Shown here: one piece after another, positions 35,661 to 48,594 of the stretch
Layout: each line of letters begins with the position of its first letter
Numbering within the stretch: the first letter of the stretch is position 1
NCBI GenBank assembly: GCA_022266195.1
Contig: WHVY01000002.1
Coordinates: forward strand, 12,043,001 to 12,107,000
From: Tetranychus cinnabarinus
Lineage: Eukaryota > Arthropoda > Arachnida > Trombidiformes > Tetranychidae
Direction of reading: 5' to 3'
Length of the DNA stretch: 64,000 nucleotides
Program-made: the position numbers and the translations under genes
Notes under the pieces: model-generated
Database searches by the model: none
Told to the model about the DNA's origin: nothing
The model's input: the letters and a program-made list of their open reading frames with translations, nothing else

Positions 35661-38600
35661 TATCATTTTTCAGTTTAAACATGCAATTGAGGGAAAAGTT
35701 GAGCGAAAAGAAATTAATGAAAATTCGAGGCAAAAACGCGAGTTGATCTTTTCGCAACGAATTAACATTGACTTTTGCAAAATTATTTGTCAACAGTTTT
35801 TTGTTTTCCAGTCAACATGCAACCTCATTGTAAGATGATTATGATGATCAACACACACAGAGACACAATCATCATCATTATCATCACCATAATGATACGT
35901 TTGGTTACTTTACTGGTGAAACCAGGGATTGATCCATTTAAACTGCGGCCGCTCTTTACTTCATGCTGCATTTAGTCTAGTTGGACCTTGGAAACTGAGA
36001 ACACACAAAGTCAGAAAACTGTTCATCTTTATCCTCATCCTTGACTTTACTCTTCAACCTTCCCTTCAACTGTAACCTTTCCTCTAATCCAGTCTTCAAG
36101 CTACTCTTTTCACCATTTAAACAACATTGTCTTTTCCATGCTCATCATTAACCTGAAAAGTGATCAAACCATTGTAACCCTTTACTTCATCTAAATGGTC
36201 AACTTTTCTTCTTCTTTTTCTTCGTCTTTCTTTTCACGGCAAGTCCAATTATCTTGAATGAATAGAAAAGTTAAATTTCACTTTTTTCACCACTTTTTTG
36301 TCTTTTGTTCCCAAAGGGTTGTTGCATCCATTGAAACTTTATTTTCATTGTTTTCCATTTTCTTTCAACTTTAAATATCAATTATTTTTCAACTTTTCAA
36401 CCATTTTTTTCACTTCTTTCCCTTCCCTTCACAGGCAACACAAAAGCGTAAAAGTTGGGCTCATGTTTGGTAGACTTTAATGGAATGGTAAAATGGCCAT
36501 TATCACTTTGATTATATATTGCACCGGGCTTTACTGCCTCTTTTTTAGTTGCCATCATAATCTTTTAATCTTGTTCATGGAAAAGCGTAAGGTAAGCAAA
36601 AAGGTAAGCGAAAATGGAGAAACACAAAAAGGTGAAATAAAAATATTTTCAACTTTTTAACCTTTTTTTTCTTTTTCTTTTTTCTCTCTTCTTCATCTTC
36701 ACTTCATCATCTCTGCCCAAACTCAACCCAAATAGTTCAACCCTAAAGGTATTATTGCGCAGTGTAAAAAAACCTTCGTTCTCCTCCTTCATCATGATCA
36801 TCAGTTAACCTGAACAGTTCATGGTTAACTTGGTAGGCAGGTTATTTTTCGGTTTTGTCTTCTTTTCTTCTGGTTACCAACAAGTCGACGAAAACAAAAA
36901 CCAGAAGCAGGAAGAAGAAAAGTGAAGAAAATTAGCTTTTCAGAAAAAACGAAACACTGTTTCGAACAATAAGTTCCGAAAATTTCAAATTCGAAAAATG
37001 ATAATATTCCCAGAAAAACAATTTCACAAAATTGCAACAAAAAAACAAAAAGAACCAAAATTTTTCATACTTTTTTCCTCATTCCTTAAACAGGGCCATT
37101 CAGAGTCAATAATCAGTTGAACAAAAACGATCGGAAAAAGAAGACAAAACAATAAGCTCATATTCATCATTCATCATGAAAAAGAAAATTAAATTTTTAT
37201 TTAAACTCATTTTCTTTATTTGATATTCATCACTCTCTACGTAAGTCTAGAGTCAAACATACGATTCCCTCAACCCAAGAGAGTAACTCTCACCCGTTCA
37301 AGATCAACATTGAAGTTGCCTTGATCGATGAACAAAACTGACTCTAACGGTTCTCTTCACCATCTTTACAAAACAAATCCCATAATCGCAACCCTTAATC
37401 GAATCAGGGGAACATTTTCATTTCCATTTTTACTCTTGAATTTCTTCTGTAAATGTCAACCAGAAATCTGTAGATAAACAGATTAGAGCAATAATTGTGG
37501 TCGAACTGTACCAATTAATCAAACTTAATGCAAAGTTAATCTATTTACAATGGATTAATACAAAATTTTAATAACCTTATTCATTGAATGCATTAATTTA
37601 ACTTTGTTTTACACTTTAATGTTAAACTTTGCTTTTGCTTGTAAAACATTTTCCTCACTTTTTTATATCACATTTGCGCTACAAATCAAATGGCATTAAC
37701 AAATTGTTCATTGCAAGTGCAAACCAACAACAGCTAGAAAATAAAAAAAAACATACAAACCTGAAACTTTTATTTTGTCATTTACTTTAAATCATTTACC
37801 ATCAATTCAATTGTACATTAAACAAAATTTATTATTCAACAAAAGACCAATTTGATGTTCATCTAAATCATATCATGCAATTGAATAAACTTGGCCGCAA
37901 CAAGATGAAAAGAAGAAGAAGAATCCATGAAGAAAATCCTTTCATCCTTATCATCATTATCATCGTTATTTAAACTTTATTATGATTATTATTATATCAG
38001 TAATGGTAGTAATTGTATTATTATTTCTTTGCGTGGGCTACAACAATTTAATTTATTGTTACCTTTAGTTTTATGCATTCAATTTAATTCTTAACTTGTT
38101 TTCACAATTATCCTGCAATTGAGATACTAATTTAGGTTAATTGGTTCTAATAATGATAATGATAACAAAAAAAAGCGAACAGTTTAAACGTAAAAATAAG
38201 CGATTCAATGAAATGACCAATTGGTATCATTACACTTGCAAGGTTAACATTTGGTCAACAATTGATTATCAAATGTACAAAACAAAGCGTCTTTTCAATT
38301 GAACAGTTTAATGGTGCGATTAGACGATAATGATAAATCTGAAGCTTCAATGGATGAAATATTGTCAATGTTGAGCAGCGAAAAGAGTTAAATGTTTTGG
38401 AAACTTTTTTTTTCCATCTTAAAGTAAAAGCCAAAAATACTTTGTCGAAGTGCCAATCATTGATTCATTTGTGACTGGTAATAATGACTACTGACCACTT
38501 TTGGTCAATCATTTTGACCAACTTTGGCACGTGCTGAGGAAAATGTTGAAACATTTTTCTTTTCTCTTTTAGTTTTTTTTTCTAATAAATATTTATTTCT

Positions 38601-41600
38601 ATTTATTAGCCTTTTGGTCAATTGGTTTGGTCATCTCGAGAGGTTCAACAATGCTTATTACGATTATTTATTCATGGTCACAAATTTACGAGCTGTTGTG
38701 CTTGTCTTTTGTTTTGGCCTTTTTGGTCTTCTCATTGTACTGGCCAATAACAATTTGTCAGCATTTTGAGCCTTCTCTTTGCTTTCTCTTTTCCCAACTC
38801 CCTGTGCTGTCCTAACTTGACGTTTTTGTTGCCAGTTTAACACAGAAAGGCTAACTTTGTTAATGACCTAAGAAGACCTGTCTTTCTCTCTTTCTCTTTC
38901 CCTGTTGGCCTGAACAAAAACCAGATAACACATTGAAAAAGCTTTTAATGGTTACATTGGGAGGTTAACTTGGTAAAAGTTAACCTAATCTAACCTGAAC
39001 CTGCCTTTAACTCAACCTTAACTTTAGCATCAAAGTGTGAGGTTTCTTGAGTCAGGCCTTTTGCCTTTCACTCTGTTACTGCTTGTACTACGCTTGTTAT
39101 TAAACTAATAGCAAAGTCACTCTCACTTGAAATTATTATTATTATGGTTCACTGTTGATAATGTTATTACTATTGGCAAGATTATTATCATTATTATCAT
39201 TATCATTATTACTGTTATCGTCTAATGTCTTCTTTATCATTATTATTTAATTTACTATTACATTTGTAGTTTGTGGTTAAATTAGGTTAAAGGTTAGAGG
39301 TTACTTGACCTGTAAAAACTATTTACGATTGCATGTTACTGTTTTAGGTTGAACCATGTTCACTTTAAATGTTTTCATTTCAAAATTAAATCTTTATTAG
39401 CATCAAATCAATTCGTACGCAATATTATAGTGCACATTTTTACACCAAACAGACCAATCATTTTGAACCAAACTGCCCGATACTGTACAGGGTCCAGTAA
39501 GACGTTTCAAGTGTTGTTTTAAAATTCTTTTTATATTTTGAGAAAAGCAAATTCCGCTAAATTTTATCAAGATCTATGGTTTTTAGTCTTTTTTGTGGTT
39601 TAATTGACTCGAGTTGAGAGATGACAAGATCAGTTGAAAAGTTGATGAGTTGATAGGAAATCTAAATCTTGAATTGACTCTAAACTTTACTAACGAACAA
39701 TCGCAACTACAAAATTCACTGGCAATGGTAACCAAAACTTTATGTAATTATCGCTATACTTTTCAAACTCTTTATGATGAGTAAATAAAATTTCCGATAA
39801 AATCGAGAGGGAGACTGAAACTAAATCAACTTTTAAACATTGCACAGATTTTTGTTGGGAATATCTGTGTCTATCTGTTTTGTTGCGAATTTCAGTGTTA
39901 AAGTTTTTCCATCAGCATCATCTTGGTGTTATGACCGAATGACCGATATGAAAAACCGGCGTATTCTGTAAGTTGCAAGTCTTGAGTTTCTTGATCAAAA
40001 TAACGATGAGAAATAATCAAATGAATAATCAATTTCGCGTAAAAGCTGAGCTTGGATTTTTCCGTTTAATTGAACATTTCCATTACAATTCTCAGCTTTG
40101 ACATTTTAATCGCTGTTATAACGCCTTTTACTATTGTCAATATTTAACAAATTATTGGCAGTTTAACAGCATTGGAAGGCATCAAGCATTTGAGGCAAAT
40201 AAAGGTAAAGCTAACTCAACATCATCACAAGTCAATTAACTGAACGATGTTGTGTTCATTTCAATAGATAATCTAATTATTTGTTTAGTCTGCCCTTACT
40301 TTACCATTAAATCAATGATCTTGCTTTTATATCACTTTGATTGGTCAGACAATTTCCAATTCTAATTGAATCAACATTACACAAACATCCAATTAGCCTT
40401 TCAAGTATAAATTATATAAATAGTTATTCCAATTTTGACCTTAATCTCGTTAACAAGAAAAAACATCGTCATCACAGCTACAAGATATTGGGTCAATGTA
40501 ATTGTTTTCAAGCCAATTAAGACACCTTCAAGTAATGATAATACGTTTTGATTACATTTAGACTCAAATTAGAGGCAAAATTTACCAAAGAAACATGTTT
40601 CCAACTTTTTCCTTTCCTCCTCCTTTTCAGTTATTCAACCTGTTCCCTTCACTCTTGACTTGCAATCGTCAATATTATGTATTATAAAAATAACCATCTG
40701 ACCAAGAATAAGTGCAATAACACTTTCCATTTTCCACTAAACATAATATATTAACTCTTATTTATCATTAGAATTACCTTTAAACATATTCACTTAACCT
40801 TTTCTTTCATCTTCTCAACACTCTTTTGAGCATCGCATTTTTTTCCTTACACTTTCCTCTTTACTTTTCTCTCTCCCTCTCTCTTTACAATCTCATTTAT
40901 TTAAAAGTTTATCCACGTTTTTTGCACCTCAACATACATTATCATCAACAACACTATGGATTCCCTGATATATTAATAATAACGATAATTATTCAACAAA
41001 AACACAAGAGAAGGAAAAAAGGTTTAAAAAACTATCAATACAAGCCAAGTAACTTCAGTGAAATTTTTTACGTTGAATCATCTTTGTTTTGATAGTTAGT
41101 TATTGATTGCATGAAAAATTGATTTGTTTTATTCAATATCATTGATTTGTAAATAATGCGATTCAATCATAAGCTCCATTTAAATACATTTTTCTTAAAT
41201 TTCTTAATAATGAATAGAATGTTATTTTACGATATGTTTTCCGTTAGCAATAGGGTCTATAATTACTAATACTAGTGCATGCAGCGGTCATGATTGATCG
41301 AAAATCTCCTTCTACTGAGCACTATAAATTCAATACCCAGTTAAGACCAATGAAAATAATGATCAATGATCATAACATCGTTAGAATGAAAAATTCAAAA
41401 GTTGAAATATTTAGTTTCTAACATTGGTGAAATTCATTTTGTGGTGAAAAAAGCCTTTCTTCGAAGTCAGGTAAAAAAATTTCAATCGAGTTGAGAGTTG
41501 ATCCTTCATTGGTTTCAAGCACATAAAATTGACTCCATTTGTTAAAATATTTTCTGATGGACAATCTTTGATGAAATTGAGTTCAAATTCTGAACTTTGG

Positions 41601-41735
41601 TCTCTTGATCAGTTGAGGCAACAAATTTATTCATCAAACTCTCTACTCGAAAGACAGTTTCACATGTTTCCTAACTCAACAATCAACCATCAACCTAAAT
41701 AACTTACAAAAAAGAAGCTTAAATAGCTGAGGGCT
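35661..41735. other. Gene-poor intergenic DNA
   Basis: No coding region that I can support. Simple-sequence tracts (ATT/ATC-rich near 39130-39245) and short Phe/Leu-rich frames predominate. A small CTGGT-GAA-ACCAG hairpin and a NotI site (35945-35952) sit in a slightly GC-richer patch at about 35910-36010. Confidence 0.6.
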
Positions 41736-42199
41736 AAAGATGTAAAGCGGCATCTATGGGACAATCAAGTCTCTGAAAATTAACTTACTTTAAATTAATG
41801 AACATGGTTAATTAAACCCTTTTTCCGATTTATTAATTGATATCAACAATTTCATGATTTGAATGAGCAGGCTTAAGACTTTGAAACAAAAATAGTTCAA
41901 GAACGGTAACACATAATATTTAAAAATATCTGTAAAATAGTAAAATACAGCCGTGAATTCAAAGTTGAATCCACTTGAATCAATTGCGCATGTAATCAGC
42001 TATTGGTTATATTATCCAAATTAGATATTTTTTACTCAAAATGTATGTTAACAGTTTTTAATCAGCAATTGATTAATTATCGATTTGCTAATAAAATCCG
42101 CGAATTGTTCAAAAGTTGGTTCAACTTTCAATTGATGGCTGTTTAATAATTGTTGGAAGAATGGGACTTAATGTCCCATAGATGTCACTTTACATTTTG
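41736..42199. mobile_element. Inverted-repeat element, about 460 bp (MITE-like)
   Basis: The left arm (about 41736-41771, AAGATGTAAAGCGGCATCTA then TGGGACAATCAAGTC) is matched by the reverse complement of the right arm (about 42164-42199), with around 31 of 35 positions equal. There is no open frame for a transposase between them. A 7-bp palindrome (ATGGGAC, 5 nt, GTCCCAT; 42161-42179) lies at the inner edge of the right arm. It is either a decayed non-autonomous DNA transposon or two inverted copies of a short repeat. Confidence 0.5.
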
Positions 42200-44321
42200 C
42201 TAACCAATTAATTCTGACTGATAGTCTGACTGTTCGGTAATTCTGATTCAATGTTGAGTCAATTGTCAGAAGAAAATGAAAATATCATTTAAACTGTTTC
42301 AATCTTTCATTTGATTTCCATTGCAAACAATTGAACCTTATATGAAAGAAACAAAACCTTATAGCCTCAGGTAATCAGAATGTCTCACTGATAATACCGA
42401 TAATTAGCTTGTCAAAAATGGCAAGAAAATTTATTAAGACGTGAAGATGAAACAGTTTCAATTGTGAATGGCAAATGTAAACACGTTTGGTTTGAAAAGT
42501 AGGTACGAACTTGAAGAAGGCTGAAATAATGACAAATAAAATGATATAATGAATACTAAAAACAAGTTGAAGAGTCAATTTACAAATGAAGAATCAGAAA
42601 ATGTGAGAAGATAATAAATGATAATGATAATGATGACAAAAGTATCATCACAAACTCACACGAAAAGTGTGTGTGTACATTGATCGGGGATGAAAAGAGG
42701 ATCGCGAAAAAAGGCAACAAAAGCAAAAACATGATAATAATGGGTAAACTATAATTTTATTGATATTACATTAAGAATGAAAATGAAGCAACAGTGAATT
42801 TTTAATTTATCATTATCAACATTTTGTAGCGTCTTAACACTTACAAACTAAAACTTCATCATGATTATCATCATCATTTTCATCATTTCTATCTCTCTCT
42901 CTCTCTCTCTCATTTCTACTTATAAATATTATTAACATTAACCTTATAATAATGACCATATGAGCTTCGTTGGTGGCAAGAAAGAATAAAAGAGAGAAGA
43001 AAAAAAAATTTTGATCAAAATAATGACGATGAGATGGGAAGAGTAAGAGGCAAAATTGCTTCAAGAAACACACAATATTCACCTTAAGAAATAACTTTTA
43101 ACTTGCATTTACATTTGAACCAACCTTCTTCTCTCTCCTCTTCAATCTTCACCATCATCCAACTCATCGTCATTATCATCAGATAGGAAGAGACGAAGAG
43201 CGAACAAGAAGAAAAGAAGAAAAGAAGAAAAGTTGCATTTTCTCAACTCATCCCTATAGCATCATCATCATCATCATCTTTGATTTCATCTCTTTTTACC
43301 TGTTTAATTGAACAATATTTTTCTTTGCTTTCTTCTTCTTCTTTTGGCTTCATTTTGAGAGTTCATTGATGGTGCATTTTACTGTTAATTAATCACATCA
43401 TTTGTTGCTCATGATGATCATAATGATGATAAATAGATTACTATGATTATGATTATTGTTCATGATTGTACTTTACCTTTTCAAGCGTAAAAGCTGACAA
43501 GATTAAAGCTTGTTTCGCGTTGATTGTTTCAAATGTAAACATTAAATGTATTGAATTGACAATTAAACTAATAACCCTAATGTTGACCCCAAACAAAAAA
43601 CAAACTCTACAAGCTCATCAATCAAAGGATCAGATTGTAGTTTCAAGTCAATTTAACCTTAACATCGATTAAGGTTATCATTACAATGGGCAAGTTAAAC
43701 ACAAAGAAACACAACAACATTACTATAACAACAAATCTCCTGTTAAATAATGGTGATAAAACCCAATGAAAGGAAACATGAAGATGAAGATGGAAACAAA
43801 AAAAGAGACGTAAAACTTTTCTTTTCATCCCAACCTAACATTTATATTCATTTATTAATACCAACAAGATTTGTTTTCTTTCCTATCAAGAGATTTCACT
43901 CTGAGAATCCATCTTTCTTCTTCTTCTTCTTCATGCTTTTCCCTTCACCTTCACCGTCTTCATCTTCATCATCCTTTTCTTGTCATCCAAACTAAATCTA
44001 GATGAACAATTTTCTTTCAATGTTGATACAAAGTTGTTTCCCTGTTAATAAAACAAATAGTTGATTGAATGGGATAAAATTGTCAACTAAACTTTTCTTG
44101 CCTCTCACCTAGCTTATGCCTAGGTTCAAGATTAAGGTTTATAAATGCACTTTGTGGTAACATATTGTATTAAAGTGAAGACAAACAAAATTAATGAATT
44201 AATTTAGATAATCAGTTTCAATCAAATTTACAATCATTTTCACAAATGTCACCATTCCTATCGATTCAATTTTTGTCTCAGTAAATGACATAATAAGTCA
44301 ACAGCTTTTTTGCCTATTTAA
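42200..44321. other. Gene-poor intergenic DNA with microsatellites
   Basis: Contains (TC)10 at 42892-42911, (ATC)n at 43261-43278 and further CAT/GAT and CTT tracts. Open frames here translate these tracts. Nothing else is recognised. Confidence 0.6.
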
Positions 44322-44625
44322 CTGCATGGCACAGACCTCAGATCATGATGAAACTTTACCAATAGAATCCTCAATATGTCAGAAGAAAAATTTTAGCTTC
44401 AGCAAATGAAGTTCAAATTTCTTTCTATAAATGGCCAAAAATGCGCTCAAACTCGAAATTTGACATTGCTCATCTTCAAACATGAACGAAAATGTTGGAA
44501 GAGCATTGAAATTGACTTTGGTTAGGTTCGTGCAGGTAAAGTTGGTTGGTCAGTCAGGTTAGGTTTGGTTAGGTTAGGATTCTAGTAGTAAAGTTTCATC
44601 ATGATCTGAGCTGTGTGTCATGCAG
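44322..44625. mobile_element. 304-bp MITE-like element with 50-bp terminal inverted repeats
   Basis: The left arm 44322-44371 begins CTGCATGGCACAGACCTCAG and runs through ATCATGATGAAACTTTAC to AGAATCCT. The reverse complement of 44576-44625 matches it at 45 of 50 positions without gaps. The interior has no open frame of note and carries degenerate GGTTAGG/GGTTTGG units (44518-44580). This is the structure of a non-autonomous DNA transposon. No target-site duplication is obvious at these borders, so the true ends may lie a few bases further out. Confidence 0.75.
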
Positions 44626-46802
44626 TGAAACTTGGGCTTTTTTGCAATTTCATGGTTTTCTATACTTTTGTCCCACTTTGTCAGTCAAAATTTGCCAATT
44701 TGCAATCGATGACCATTCAAGTTGATTTGATTGCAATTTTTGAAGTTAAAAGTTTGTCAAAATGTTAATCATAAGGTTATTTTGTAACAAGAAACTGATA
44801 AGAGCTGGAATAACCTTATTGCTCACAACCATGCTCAGTTTGTTAATCCTGGAAGACATCAATTTTTATGTGGATTAAAATTAATCGGTATATTGCAACA
44901 GTCGACTAGAATTTTGACCTTGCCTGCGTGAATGTTCAATTTTCAAGCGAAACTTTCTTGCTCTCATCAATACATCCATTGCATAATCACCTAGCATATT
45001 CATATCGCTTTGGTTGTAATTTTCGCGTTTCTGTTGCTCTTTTGACAGACATAATTACCATTTATAAACTGATTGGCAACTAATTATTTGCCATTTTCCC
45101 ATAACAATTCTTGATTCACATCAACATAATATTAATAATAATTAGCTGTAACCTGATCGATATGAACAAGAAGCGAAAATGTTTATTTGTGCTTCTGCCT
45201 TTTTTTTTAACTTTATTGTTCAACAATTTATCACGCATTTCAATAATAATAATAAGTTACCCATTGATGAGCCTCTGTAAACACAAGACACGAGATTTCA
45301 TGAAGCTTGTCAATTTTGATTCCATAAAATACACACTCACACATTGAATGATTTTCTGGATCAAAGCAGCACGCGTTCAAACAAGGCAGCCACTTGCACA
45401 AAAGGATGAACCAGCAAAACATTTATTGAGTCAAAGTGGCCTGCTTATAGTCTACTCGACTAACAAGCTTCAATACCTTGAACAAGTTGAAAGAAGAAGG
45501 AGAAAAGATTAAACTTGAATGTTGAATGTTGTCTAGTTGAAACCTTGATCATCATCCTCATGAAGCACAAAAAAGTAATCGATTCATAAAGTACAAAACA
45601 TGATTCGAATGTTAATTGTTGGGAAAATGGAGAAAAATGGAAAAACAAAATGAAAAGAAATGTAAAGATTGATAATGTTGGACGTTAATTAATAAATTTA
45701 TATTTGATTTCCTTTGCAATACTAATCATCACAGTATTGATTATCGGTTGAGCTGTTCATGAGAAGGTTTCTGTGCTTTCAATTAGGCTAATTAAATGGT
45801 TTGTACTAATTAATTTGCGTCCCTCTCGAGCAGACCAAAAAGTCCTCATTTTTTTCTGTTTGCTTCTCACGCAAGACTCGATATTCATTTTGTCACATCA
45901 TGTGATGACACTTTGCTTTTGAGCGATTAAAATGATTAGTCTTTAATCATTTGTGAGAATCGTTTTAATCGTTGTTTCATCATTTAATGAATCTGATAAC
46001 AAATTTGATTAAAGGTTCGAATTTTCATGTTTTCTCTTTTTTCTCTCTCATTCTTTACGACATTTCTCTAGTTTTACTGATCTTTTTTGTTTTGAATTTT
46101 GTCTTGTTTTTGGATTTACTTTTGATGCTAATAATGATATTATGGTCTCTTAATCAAGCGTGATTTAACTATTGGTGCATTTAAACGAGTCAATGAACAA
46201 TGTTCAAAGTTGAATGGTTCGAAGTTAAATATCCATATGCAAATGTGTTTCGATTATTTCGATCTTCTTTTCTTCATCTCTTTTTTTCTTGCAACTTTTT
46301 TTTCTTTGTTGCCTTTTGGATGTTTGGATGGAAAACGATTAACTTGTTTGACAATATAAATCACCTTTTGGTCAAATACTGTAACAACACTGATTTAGCT
46401 TCTCTTTTTTATTCCTTGTCGACTGAGATGATGATTATGATGATGAGAATGATGATTCCCTTGAAAGGAGGAGGAAAAATTGGAAATAGTTTGATCATGT
46501 TGATTGAAGCATTGAAAAGAGGCGAATGTTAACGCCAAGAAAAGAGCGAAAATCAAAACTAACATTAAATGGTGCAATTAAAATCATTATCATTGCTTTG
46601 TAAATAAATTGTTATTGGGAATTATAATCGATGCAATGGTTGAAATTATCACCGTAATTGTACCCAAAGTGATGGGGTCAGTCAGGTTGAGTAACATGTT
46701 AGTAAATGTTTCAATCTAAAAGACTCTGGAGACTTTACAGGTCATGAACTGCAAAAGGAATCATTAGGTTTAAAATTTGACAACTAAATGAGCTAATTTG
46801 AA
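44626..46802. other. Gene-poor intergenic DNA
   Basis: No supported gene. Open frames at 45111-45347 and 46200-46532 are Ile/Leu/Phe- or Met-rich and lack recognisable domains or splice context. Confidence 0.55.
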
Positions 46803-47186
46803 ATGAATATTTCAAAGGCAAAAAAAATGCTCAACATAAATCAGAGAGAAAAGTATAAAAATTGGAGTAAATTTTTACACCCAAAGTTGAATTATTCATC
46901 GTATGAAAGGTTAATCAATGAATCAAAGGATCGCTTGGAATGGATAAGAATGTCGATGAATTGCAAGCTTGTGATATTGTCAAAATCGAAAAGTCTGAAA
47001 ACTCTGAAAACATCGAACAAGCTTGTTGAATGCTCTTTGAAATTTTTAAGAAAATACTTCGATATCCAAAATTCCAGATTTTTTTCCCATAAAATTGTTA
47101 TCGCTGGAAAATTTAAAAATCAATTTTTATTAGAATCGGAAAAGCAAGACTGTTCACAAGAGTTTATCAACTGCTGGCAAAATTGA
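46803..47186 (+). other. Unrecognised 127-codon open frame, apparently interrupted by a repeat
   Basis: ATG-initiated, Lys/Ser/Asn/Leu-rich, no domain recognised. It reads into the left flank of the dispersed-repeat copy at 47179-47501 and stops eight bases inside it. The 16-bp direct repeat at the other side of the insert continues in the same reading sense and stays open to TAA at 47571-47573. An uninterrupted frame of about 145 codons may thus have existed before the insertion. In DNA this AT-rich, a frame of this size can also arise by chance. Confidence 0.25.
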
Positions 47187-47501
47187 AAGAAAGAAAAGAA
47201 AATTTTTGGCAAAACTGAGAATTCTTTACTAAAAATTTTCTGCACAACTCGGAAACTCATCTTTAAATAATGACCCAAAGTAATGAGTTTTGAGGTTAAT
47301 TTTGCAATGAAAATGAAAGTCGATTGAATAGTGTTTACTCAACAATTTGAATGTCCATAACAATGAAGACAACAGCTAAATACACAGTGAAGGAACAGTA
47401 AATGATAATGAAGATGAAATTTGTGGCAGATAAATGGTAATAAGTCACAGATGGAAACGGTTAATCTAACCTTGGTAGTCTCATCGACAAGCCAACAAGA
47501 T
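47179..47501. mobile_element. Dispersed repeat copy 1, flanked by a 16-bp direct repeat
   Basis: From about 47190 (AGAAAAGAAAATTTTTGGCA) to 47500 (CAAGCCAACAAGA) it matches a second copy at 48310-48594, with small substitutions and indels of about 28 and 9 nt. It is bounded by TTTATCAACTGCTGGC (47163-47178) and TTTATCAACTACTGGC (47502-47517), 15 of 16 equal, which looks like a target-site duplication. It codes for nothing I recognise, and I see no clear Pol III box or poly(A) tail. Confidence 0.6.
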
Positions 47502-48309
47502 TTTATCAACTACTGGCTGAATGCAAAACGTAGAACTGAAGACAAGAATAAAAAAGTTCTGATAGAACGATAAACTGCCCTGTAATAGTTGCTTCAATTC
47601 TAGAATTGAAAATTTCGCAGTTAACATGAAACAATGTTGAATCAGATTTTGTTTTTATTTTAGTCATTACTTTAGTCGATTGCAGTTGCCTTGAAGTGAA
47701 TCTTTTTTCTTGGAAAATTAATTTACACAAATAAATGCATTGCAATCTTAAATGAATTGAGCATCATTTAGATGAATTTTGCTCACTGACTCAATGATTG
47801 GATTAATTGGAGCTTTGAAATGGAAAGAGAAAAAAAAGAAGGTAAAATCTGGTAATGATTCGAGTAATAACTGAAAATGAGATATTTTTAGAATGAAAAT
47901 GGTAAAAGAGAAGAAGAAGAAAAAAAGAAAAGGATTTACTCTGATAATGATGAGGGTAAATCATAGACTGGTTGGTTGAATCAAATTCAATTGACCAAGA
48001 AGGATAAGCAAGCTTCTCTTGATGATGATAATCATCATCATTATCGTCAACATGATGAAAAAAAGAAGTTCATTTCAGTCAATCTTTCCAATGATTTTCC
48101 TCTTCTTTTCCTCCAACAAACCATCCTAATTTGAGATTATTATAATCCAATCATTGGTCATTCACAAAATGTAATAACATTAACTTTGCTCTTCCATTTA
48201 ACCTTATCATTAATCGTTATCCATTTCATTCACATAAATTATCATCACTTGAAATGGAAACCCAGAGATTCCAAGTCAGGTTGATTCAAACAAATGAAAC
48301 GAACAGAAA

Positions 48310-48594
48310 AAGAAAAGAAAATTTTTTGGCAAAACAGAAAATTCTTGAAAAATTTTATTCAACTGAAAACTCATCTTAAGGTTAATTTTGCAATGAAAAT
48401 GAAAGTCGATTGAAAAGTGTTTACTCAAAGATTTTGAATGCGCAAATGTCCATAACAATAAAGACAACAGCTAAGTACATAGTGAAGGGAACAGTAAATG
48501 ACGATGAAGATGAAAATTGTGGCAGATAAATGGTAATATGTCACAGATGGAAACGGTTAATCTAACCTTAATAATCTCATCGGTAAGCCAACAA
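48310..48594. repeat. Dispersed repeat copy 2
   Basis: Same orientation as copy 1, about 1.1 kb downstream. Long shared blocks include AATGAAAATGAAAGTCGATT, AAGACAACAGCTAA and CACAGATGGAAACGGTTAAT. Copy 1 has an extra block of about 28 nt and copy 2 an extra 9 nt. No direct repeats are seen at its borders. It could be an independent insertion or part of an old tandem duplication. Confidence 0.75.

Noticed and set aside
35945..35952. NotI site as a sign of vector or cloning-junction contamination
   Set aside because: Flanking DNA on both sides has the same AT-rich, CAT-tract character as the rest, and no vector-like sequence is recognisable.
44560..44580. Interstitial telomere array
   Set aside because: Only a few degenerate TTAGG units, inside a MITE-like element; not an array.
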